Shown here: piece by piece, positions 55,601 to 64,000 of the stretch
Layout of the letters: every line of letters starts with the position of its first letter
Numbering within the stretch: the first letter of the stretch is position 1
Assembly: GCA_019914995.1 (NCBI GenBank)
Contig: CM034137.1
Coordinates: 3,472,001-3,536,000 of the forward strand
Length of the DNA stretch: 64,000 bases
Reading direction: 5' to 3'
Source: Acanthochlamys bracteata
Taxonomy: Eukaryota > Streptophyta > Magnoliopsida > Pandanales > Velloziaceae
Notes under the pieces: generated by a model
What the model was told of the DNA's origin: nothing
The model's input: only the letters and a program-made list of their open reading frames with translations
Databases searched by the model: none
Position numbers and translations under genes: made by a program

Positions 55601-56640
55601 TTTAAAATCTCTTTGTTATTTAAGCATTTAAAGCTATTGCAATGAAACTTACAAGGATCTCAATAGGCCTGCAAGACCTTACCAGGTTGAGTTGATTAGT
55701 AGAACATTTATGTTATAATTAAATTTCTATTTATTTGTAGTGTAAATTTATATTATGTTTGTTTACTGGTCACCAAAATGAGCAAATCGTAAGTTTTTAT
55801 AAAATTTAAATTGCAGAATTTATGTATTCAGCTTTAAATTTATCTAATGATGATTTATTAGGTCGAATTTTAAGTTTTATAAATTTCAAATTATAGAATT
55901 TGTATATCAATTTGAATTCATGTGATAATTATTTGTAAGTCACCAAATTGGCCAAATTTTAAGCTTTTGTTTATTTCAAATTATTCAATCATGCATATAA
56001 GTACGTGACACTTATAATTGAGATGATATAGTGTTAATATTTTATTTTATTACGTACAATTAAAAGTCATGATTATAAGATATTTAAAATCGTGAAATAT
56101 TAATTGGTTGTTGTTATAATCTATAAAGATAACGTGATAATTTATATATTCTATTAGATTCATTTTATATATCTAAAGATAGCAAATTTGTCTTTTTTGA
56201 ATATATTTAATTGTCAAATTAACATAACTTTTATTGTAGTATTACTATAGTTTATATTTGTATTATAGTTTCACCCAGAGAAAAACTTCGATGTATATTT
56301 ATTAAAGTTTATATGAATTGTTTGAATATGTGTTATGTATTTAAGTTTGAAATTCGAAGCATTAGTGTATGAGCATTTATTAATTTTGCATCATCTATTT
56401 TTAATTTCTTTGAACTCGCATATCATGACTTTATTACTATTTAATGGTTTCTCTGATTGATATGTACAAGTTCAGCTTCACTTAGGTGCATTTGAATAGA
56501 GAAACATATTGTACTTACTAATAACAGCAACGATAAAGAGATCTTTCCATAAGGGTTAGAAAAGATCAAAAGTTTAAGTTTAATTTTTATGCGAATGATT
56601 GCTATAAAAAATATTAAGTTAACTCTTCTTAACACTTATT
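52648..56640. other. PYL 3' flank and long spacer
   Basis: Up to about 53150 is probably PYL transcript tail. 53400-53440 has a short tandem array of GGCAG and AGC units. 53300-54660 is less AT-rich with several open frames but no recognised protein. From 54700 to 56640 it is very AT-rich with no supported feature. Confidence 0.5.
53398..53442. repeat. GGGCA and AGC short tandem repeats
   Basis: About four units of GGGCA followed by an AGC triplet run near 53398-53442. A simple-sequence locus, in no supported gene. Confidence 0.75.
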
Positions 56641-57565
56641 AGCACCCCAAGTACTAAGAAATTTGTGCAAGAGCATTCTCAATTAGCTAATAAGATACTT
56701 GAAAATTTTGTGAGTATGTTGACCACCATGAGGTTTGATATTCTCGTACCATGCATGGGCATATATATTGAAAATATTGCATCAAATTAAAGACATTAGG
56801 AACAAATTTGGATGATATTTTCTAATAAAATTTATTATTAATTCCTTACCTTTTGAATATGGTTCATGTAAATGAACTAAAATATCATGAAGGACAAATA
56901 AAATGTGAATGAACTGTACAGTGTATTTGTATAGGAGGAAACAACGTTTAAAAAGTTGGAAACTCATTATGCTTATTTCATTAAGTTCTAAGAAGCTGAA
57001 ATGAAAGCTAGAAATAAGCATGGAAAAGAAACACAAATACACTTGAGACAAGTAAGTCTCCTCCTTCAATTCATAAGACTAAACGTAAAGATGATAAGTG
57101 CCGTTTTTGTAGGAATCTAGGTTCTTTCAGAAACATTGCTGGAAACATAAAGTTTGGTTTGAAAAGAAAGATAAGTATTATGCTTGTATATATTCAAATT
57201 GGTTGAAATTCTATACAATACTTAGTGGGTCGATTCTGATTGTATCACTCATATTTTAAATACGATATAGAGATTCAATAGGACCCGAATTATAAACTGA
57301 AATGAGATTTTGCTTTCATGTGGAGTTGAGTCAACTATATATATTATAAACACAAATGTTGAGATTTTATTTCCTCTTATAAAATGGGATTGTAGAAGTA
57401 GTACAAGTATATGATAGACAAATTTGTTCCCTACTTTAAAATGGGATAAGTCTATCTACAAATGCACTCATTCCAACAAACTAATCGTACTAAGAATTGA
57501 TATTTTGAATTTAGAAATGGGGGAATCATAGTCGTGATCCACGGAAATGAAATTCCAAACCTTTA
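56640..57565 (+). pseudogene. Degenerate Ty1/copia gag and protease region
   Basis: The plus strand carries, in shifting frames, phrases aligned with the plant copia gag order: LENFVSMLTTMRFDI, then IMKDK and NVNELYSVFV, then EETTFKKLETHYAYF. A zinc-knuckle remnant follows near 57097 (KCRFCRN with KHCWKHKVWFEKK in the next frame), then weak protease-like text. There are many stops, no frame exceeds 50 codons, and no LTR was found. Identification rests on order and phrase likeness. Confidence 0.6.
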
Positions 57566-60288
57566 GTAGCCTAGTTGTTTAAACAAAAAAGAGGATGATG
57601 TTGATGAGGACTCAGTATTAGCAACAACTGCAGACAAGGGTGGTAAGATTTACCTATTTTTATATCTATTTCTAATAGTGCATAGACATATAATAGTTGA
57701 TTGTAGATAGGTCCCACCCTTTAAATCATCCTTGCTAAAATTAGTTTCTATAGCCAATAGTAACTTGACGTTTATTATTGAGAAATGATTTTTATCCTCA
57801 AGAATACTCTGAATTAGATTCATTTTACTTGTTCTATCTTTAAATTATACCTTCTATCAGTCTTCAAAATAACCACAGCTTTATCTTATGTTATAATTTT
57901 TTAAGTGAATCTTGTGTGTTTAAGGGCACTTGAATAAGATGGACGATTGCTATGCTATTAGGCGAGAGAAGATGTACTACTAGAATTTGGTGTCAACGAA
58001 TTCCGACAAGTGATGTCAAGCTTTGATAGTGGAAGGTTCCTAGGGGGTGAAGAAGAAGGAAGAAATTAAACATCTGGTTATAGCATTGTTGCACGAGGCA
58101 AGCTTCTTTTGGTTGTCTCAGGCATGTTCCTTAGCAAGTGCCTGTTTTTCTTGACGCTTTTTTTAGCAGCCTTCCATGAATGGCGATATTGACCTTAGTA
58201 TTTCATGAGCAGGCTTGTAGCTATCATACCGATTTATAAGGAAGCATCTTACGCGCAATGATGTGCGAGAGCAATGTATGGAAGGCATTTAGTACATTTA
58301 CATTAGACAGAGAGATATTTCCTACAGTTCTGATATATAGCCTTTTCAGATTGGAAGCGTTATGTAGCAGCAACAGTGCAGCTTCACGTTCTTCAATTAC
58401 ACTTCATCAATAAAGATGTGGCATTTGGTCTTCTGATATAATTTGGTAGAATTAAGATTGAAAAAATACAAGGACTTCAAGGAAAATGGACACTTTTTCT
58501 TTTTGAATATAGTTCATTATTTCAGGAGGTACTTTCTCTTTTAGCTCCATATTAAATAAGGACTTGCATTGTAGTCGAGAGGATAAATTTCACCCTTTGA
58601 TTTTATTAGAGTCCTCGATTGGAATGGAACATAGTACATGGAGTTTATCCTGTACTGGCACGCAACACTGCTAATACCCTTAGCCTTGTGATGCTGCTGA
58701 GTGATTAGTCAACAATGCATGCCTATAGAGATCTTAAAAGCTATATCTGTGTGCCTCGTGTCCAAATAGGTATGGCTAGGCAAGCATGTCCAATACATTC
58801 AACTGAACAAAGCCAACTATGTATAAGGAAGTAATGATAGAGATTTGTCAACACTGGGTAATTGCAAGCCTACGGTGAAGCGAAGTGATGCATGGCAATT
58901 TGATCAAACCAGCCACTCTATTACAAAGAAATGGAGAGAAATTGAGATGATAAACGTATGCCTATAAGAACTTGAAGCTGCTGCCTTGCGGACAAGAGCT
59001 TTATGTCAGACGCCATAAATTTTGGACAAAACTTCACCAAAATGGCACATCTAAAATAGTCCAAATAAGGTTAATATCTTAGAGAGTTATGAACTTCTCT
59101 AGAATAATTAGATATTTTCTAAGGCAAGATATTTTGCATAGATATTTAAAGTGAACATTTTAGAAAAACGTCCTCTACCATTCCTGATTGAAAGCAATCA
59201 CCACTGTCTATTAAGGAGGTGGGATTTATAAATAGGAAGCAAAAAGCTCTCACTTGGAACCATCGAAAGGAGAGGTAAATCATCAAGCCCTTGTAAGCTT
59301 TTTATGTGTTCTAGTAAAGCTTCTTTATATCCGTACTCCTTCATTTGGTTTTGCTCTATTTTTTGGTATCATTTCGGAATTCTTTAGACTTAGTAATACA
59401 GAGCGAAAGTTGTCTAAGGCCCGGGAGGGTACTATTGAGAACTCTAATCCCTTTGACATTTAGCTACGAAACTGAAGCGTGTATCCAGCTAGCTAAATGC
59501 TGAAACTCTTGCTAGTTTCTGTATCATGGAGAGATGTGGCTAGCCATATTAGTTCAGAAATAGGAGAACTGTTTTATATATATATATAATAGTTGATAGC
59601 AGCCAAGGATAATATCTTGTCAAACATGTAATTATGATGGTGACTGCAATTATATGGTCTCCGGGAAGTTGGTTTTCACTGGTGGTTGTAAATCAGCAAA
59701 TATTAAGAGATCATGTCTTTTACTCTCTAGGATCACATGGCATAAATAATCACCATGAACAACTTTGTCTGAGTGACAGAGCATGATGATTAAGTGAATT
59801 TACTACATCCCAACCTAATTATTTCTGCAATAATAAATTCCAATAGTACTTGGCATGCAGCACTGAAAGGTCAGTTTGCTCTGTTTTGCATAAACCTTAC
59901 TGGTCTAGGCAACTGTCTCTGTTTCACGTTTTGGTGAGATGAACCAAGTTGTCTACTATCGAGAACAAGGGATTTCTGTTACGAGTAGAACTTACCTGGT
60001 ATCACCCGTGTTTGTATTATTATTGATGCAATTTCCATGCTGTCTATGCTGGGCAAGTTTCTTGCACCTGTGATGATTTAAACAGCTTTCAATGCTACGT
60101 GGGCAATGATGCACTTGACTGCATTCAGTATTTCTATAAAATTCTTATGGCCTATGTTCTAGATCTAGTTTTAAATAAGAGTTCTTATCTGACTTGTCAC
60201 GCATTGTTCAACTGCTAAATAGATGCTGTATATAGTCCACAAAGACATTGCTCGCTGTGGACGTCTTTGAAAGTTGTTGGCTTGATAG
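57566..60288. other. Spacer with possible retroelement parts
   Basis: 57590-57650 has a short plus-strand coding-like run (KEDDVDEDSVLATTADKGGK) of unknown origin. 58000-59100 has no sustained frame. At 59224-59240 GGGATTTATAAATAGG is a strong TATA-like signal followed by a 69-codon frame (59254-59463) of LTR-like character. No gene can be supported. Confidence 0.4.
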
Positions 60289-60858
60289 TAGAGGTGGCAA
60301 TTTAGATTTGTGGGTCAGTTTTATGTCGACCTATTTAATAATCGGATCAAATTCGTTCAATACTAATTCAATTTATAAATTTATACGGATCAAAATTGTC
60401 TAACCCTAATCCAACCTATTAATAACCGGATCAAATTTGAATCGACCTATATAATTAAAATTATTAATTATTAATTTTATATTTTAAAAATTCAGCGAAA
60501 TTATAAGATCAATTGTAATGGAAGTGCACTATATTTTTAGTGACGAAATATATTTAATAGGCTAAAGAATGCACATTTTGACGGGCATTCATTATATCTC
60601 GTCATCAAGGACATCGTGCACTTTTATTACAACTGATCTTATAACTTTGCTAAATTTTAAAAATATAGAATTAAAAATTAATAATTTTAATTATTAAATG
60701 GGTTGACCCGAATTTGATCCAATTATTAATAGGTTGGGTTAGGATTAGACAATTTTGACATGTATAAATTCATAGGTTGGGTTAGAGTTGAATAAATTTG
60801 ATCCGATTATTAAATAAGTCAACCCAAAACCGACACACGAACCAAATTGCCACCCCTA
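60289..60858. mobile_element. Family A repeat forming a 570-bp near-perfect palindrome
   Basis: Starts TAGAGGTGGCAATTT and ends AAATTGCCACCCCTA. Left and right halves are reverse complements over about 250-270 bases each (for example CAAAATTGTCTAA(C/T)CCTAA, then TATAAGATCA(A/G)TTGTAAT), with only a short non-matching centre around 60545-60590. The right half also matches the right half of 5225-5838 and 46780-47351. No coding sequence. No convincing target duplication was seen. Confidence 0.85.
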
Positions 60859-61980
60859 GCCCAAGCGCTTCATATATATCATTTACAATCTTCTCAATTC
60901 GTACATTTCTTCGTGCCCTCATTTGATCATGTTCGTCCCTTGCTTTTCAGGTCAGTAAAGACAGCTTGTGCCTGCGGACCTGATATACTATCGGCTACTC
61001 AGAAGAAGATGAAGTGTGATAATATGAGTTATTTGTAATAGAAGGTGGTGATCTCTCTTTCAAGATTGGCAAGAAGTACGTTGAGTCTATAGTTATAAAA
61101 CCCGATTCGACAATCAATCCGAATTTATGTTCGAGTTGCCGAATCGCAAGGTCACCCGTCGGGTTACAGTGAAGCACACACAGATTGGTCGTGTAAATTG
61201 GTATGAGACAATACAATGCAATATTTGTGTGAGAGCAAAGTAACCATCACTACAAAGTCAAATTAGTGCTCACCAATATTTAGTGTGAGCAAAGTAAATA
61301 TAAACATAACAGTCACCGGATACAATGACACAAATAAGATGACAATTCCTAGTAACAACAGCTTTCACAACAAACTGCTTGCAACTACTATTAAGACAAG
61401 TGACTCAACATCTAGAAACCACAATTCATACGAACACACAATATAGTATTGGGAATTCAAATTTGCAGTCAAACAGTAAAATTTTTTATAATACACAAGC
61501 ATAAGAATATCAGTGATAATTATATTAATTACAAATTCTGACACGCATGTTTAGAAAAAGGTCTAGCAGCTCTCCCAGTATGTCTACGATGGCCTTATCT
61601 AAATCACACGAAACCGACACAAGATAGCATAATCTACCCATAACTCAAAGTCAGTACAGACTATAGCTTAATCCCATACACTACAACGTACAATTTAAAG
61701 AATTTTCATCTTCCGCACAAACAAAACTTCAACAAGCTACAAAAACAGAGAGATCAGTTACCGAAGACAGTGTTTGTCCAGGCTCAAGTCGACTTGCTTT
61801 TACGCAGCATCATCGATAAGCCTCTCGGTGTCGGTGGAGGCAACATAAGATGGAGTAGTCCTGTTTGCTTGATCATTAGCAATAATCTCAACCGGTCATG
61901 TTCCCAAACACCGACGCCATACCAAATCGATACGATCGCCTGTCCCTCACTCTTCTCCATCTCTAAACCAAATAAAATAC
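60859..61980. other. Spacer, possibly retroelement LTR/3' region
   Basis: 60940-61250 has moderate GC and short frames (GGDLSFKIGKKYVES on plus) but no recognised protein. 61250-61760 is A-rich with TGTGAGCAAAGTAA repeated twice (about 61211 and 61272). It may belong to the LTR of the gypsy element to the right. Confidence 0.4.
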
Positions 61981-64000
61981 TTCAATATAACAGAAACAAA
62001 GAGAGAAATTCGAAGATCGACGAAAGCTTGCTTTTATTCCCAACAATGAGCAAAAGCAAGTATCTATGAGAAGATTTAGAAAAGGTATTGGAGTTTATAT
62101 TTTGGAGTGTTGTTTCCTGAAGCTTCGATCGGGTGATTGGTAGACACTGGATGGAAGAAGATGGGTCCAGCGGAGTTGGTGATACGATCTCAGCGAACAA
62201 GATGAGAAGAGAGAAGACAAACAAGTTGACTGGTTCTTGCATCCTCTCTATTTGTTTGTTCTTTCTATCTACAACAGAATGCTCCAGTCCTTGTGAGAGC
62301 TCATTCCTCTCTGGCTTTGCCATAGTAACATTCTCTTCCCTTCCAAGAAAGGACTCGTCCTCGAGTCTTTGCGCCAACGACGCAGCTGCTGAAGGAGTGA
62401 TCGCCTCAGGTCATAGTTGTAAAAATCGAATCAAACATTGAATCGAAAAACTATCCGGATCAACGGATCACGGATTGATCCGTCGGATCAATAGATTGAA
62501 CCGTCATGTCAAAAATATTAAAGCGTTGACGGTAGTGCGAACGCTTATTATTTTAAAAAAAATAAATAAATTTTTTCTTTGTTAGAAGACATAAAAAAAA
62601 AAAATTAACAAAAAAGATATAAAAAAAATATTTTAAATAATAAATTTTAAAAGAAATTCTTTGTTTTTAAATAATTTTGTTATTTTTCTTATAATTTAAC
62701 AAAATTAGTAATATGAAAACTTAAAAATCACTAATAATAAATATTTACAAATAAAATATAACAAACATATTTTTTTGCATTATCATATCCAAATATAAAA
62801 TATAAACTACATATTATATTTCAATATAAAGCTACTAATAATTATTTTTGCATCAATATATCACAAATTTAAAATTTTTAAAATTTAATTTAACCCGGTT
62901 CGATCCGGACGAGCGGGTCGATCAGGTCGAAGCGGGTCAGAACGGGTCGATTGCATAAACAGTTTTATTATAAATCCGGACCGGTTTACGCTCCGGGTCG
63001 ACCCGGGCGGGCCGGTCCGGATTTTACAACTATGCCTCAGGTAGGACACTGGAAAAATTAGGGGGCACAAAACGAGCGTCCTTCAGTTGAGAAATATGAA
63101 AGATTGGATGGATGCAAAATGTTGGAGGAAGTTCTAAGCGATAAGCCACCGGACTAATACGTGCCGTGATCCTAAATGGACCATAATAGCGATATCGCAA
63201 TTTATGCAACTTCGTAGCAGCCACCTAAGCTTGACGATAAGGTTGGAGTTTCAGAAAGATCATGTCATTTACTGCAAATTCCAGCTCCCGACGATGCACA
63301 TTAGTCTTATGTTTCATCCTCACTTGAGCATGTTGTAGATGAAACTTTAAATCCTTTAAGATGGCATTGCGCTCCTGCACTTGTAGCCTCAATTCATCTA
63401 CTCGAATAGGCCTGGATGCATACGAAATCAATGGAGGAGTGGGTTGCCTGTAGACTGCCTCGAAGGGACTGATGTTAGAGCTGGAGTGAACACGTATTAT
63501 ACGAAAATTCGGCTAAATACAGCCAGCGCATCCACTATTTTGGGTGCTTTCCCATAAAGCAACGTAAAAGAGTCTTAAGTCCGCAATTCACTACCTCCGA
63601 TTGCCCATTGGACTGTGGATGATATGTGGTGCTATGATGCAACATTATTTCTTGTAACTTTTAAACACTTGCCACACTAAGCTCAGAAATATAGGATCTC
63701 TATCATATACAATTGTGTTGGGGGCACCATGTAGACGAATAATTTTCTTGGCAAAAGTAAATGCAACTTGAGCAGTCGTATATAGGTGTTTTAAAGGAAT
63801 AAAATGAGCGAACTTGGAAAGGTGATCCACCACCACTAAAATAACATCTCGGCCTTCTAAGAAGGGTAGCCTTCGATTAAATCCATTGAAATATCACTTC
63901 AAAGTTTTTCACAAAATGGCAAGAGCTGAAGCAAACCTATTAGCTTTAAGGACAGTGACTTAGCTTTTGCATAAGTGATGTACCCCTTGATATAGTACTG
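61981..64000 (-). mobile_element. Ty3/gypsy retrotransposon, 3' part, running off the right edge
   Basis: Minus-strand integrase sequence: MVVDHLSKFAHFIPLKHLY (first catalytic Asp) and NTIVYDRDPIFLS (second) at 63836-63645, then HHSTTYHPQSNGQSEVVN with the third acidic residue in another frame, then ELEFAVNDMIFLKLQPY, and the C-terminal [20 protein letters not shown] to [11 protein letters not shown] (63224-63043). Several frameshifts and stops are present. The frame resumes past the inserted MITE as PSAAASLAQRLEDESFLGRE (62403 downwards), the usual gypsy 3' wording. No chromodomain was recognised. The LTR at the low-coordinate side is undefined. Confidence 0.85.
62412..63034. mobile_element. 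hAT MITE, family B copy 2
   Basis: A 623-bp element with inverted termini CATAGTTGTAAAA and TTTTACAACTATG, flanked by a perfect 8-bp duplication CCTCAGGT (62404-62411 and 63035-63042). It is inserted in the gypsy coding frame right after VLPEA, creating a stop. Reverse-complemented, it matches 48740-49539. Internal sequence is AT-rich with GGGTCGA and GATCCGGAC patches near the ends; no transposase. Confidence 0.93.

Noticed and set aside
1..64000. Search for tRNA, rRNA or snRNA genes
   Set aside because: No A-box plus B-box pair and no conserved rRNA or snRNA segment was noticed by eye; a tRNA or covariance-model search could still find one.

Overview
This is nuclear DNA of a flowering plant, most likely a eudicot. 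Genes have several GT-AG introns, and the recognisable proteins are plant families: a group III WRKY factor, a PYL-type abscisic acid receptor, PELPK-type cell-wall proteins, a 3xHMG-box protein remnant, an organelle-type DEAD-box helicase and the CCCH/RING splicing factor related to RNF113. The spacers are very AT-rich and filled with old transposons. Nothing in the sequence fixes the species.

Layout. 1-871: the 5' end of a minus-strand Ty1/copia element (gag, primer site, short LTR). 948-2380: a broken 3xHMG-box gene. 2885-3725: a foldback transposon. 4225-4768: the last three exons of an unidentified minus-strand gene. 5225-7040: a repeat, a copia RNase H relic and a tandem duplication. 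7681-9181: an intact WRKY gene (minus). 9.3-14.2 kb: AT-rich spacer with MITE-like relics. 14.2-21.9 kb: nested transposons, with an old hAT element holding a copia fragment and a probable gypsy LTR. 21.9-28.5 kb: retroelement debris and one doubtful gene start. 28510-31874: three PELPK-like genes (minus), of which only the middle one is intact. 32445-38308: a ten-exon DEAD-box helicase (plus). 40085-43435: a two-exon CCCH/RING protein (plus), with a recent Tourist-like MITE in its intron. 46.8-49.5 kb: repeats including a complete hAT MITE. 50735-52647: a three-exon PYL receptor gene (plus). 52.7-60.3 kb: spacer with a degenerate copia gag region. 60289-60858: a near-perfect palindromic element. 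62.0-64.0 kb: the 3' part of a minus-strand Ty3/gypsy element split by a second hAT MITE.

Five protein genes look functional: WRKY, one PELPK, the helicase, the CCCH/RING factor and PYL. They are ordinary single genes and do not form a pathway cluster. The helicase and CCCH/RING protein both belong to RNA metabolism, and WRKY and PYL to stress signalling, but their closeness has no evident meaning.

The most unusual observations are structural. A 40-base stretch spanning the upstream ATG of the PYL gene is repeated in inverted orientation about 680 bases upstream (39/40 identical), next to a perfect 12-bp hairpin. Two copies of one hAT MITE family each carry a perfect 8-bp target duplication. 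A Tourist-like MITE sits in one copy of an intron duplication whose other copy preserves the empty site. I found no convincing new biological system; these are the places I would check first. All calls come from reading the sequence, without database searches.
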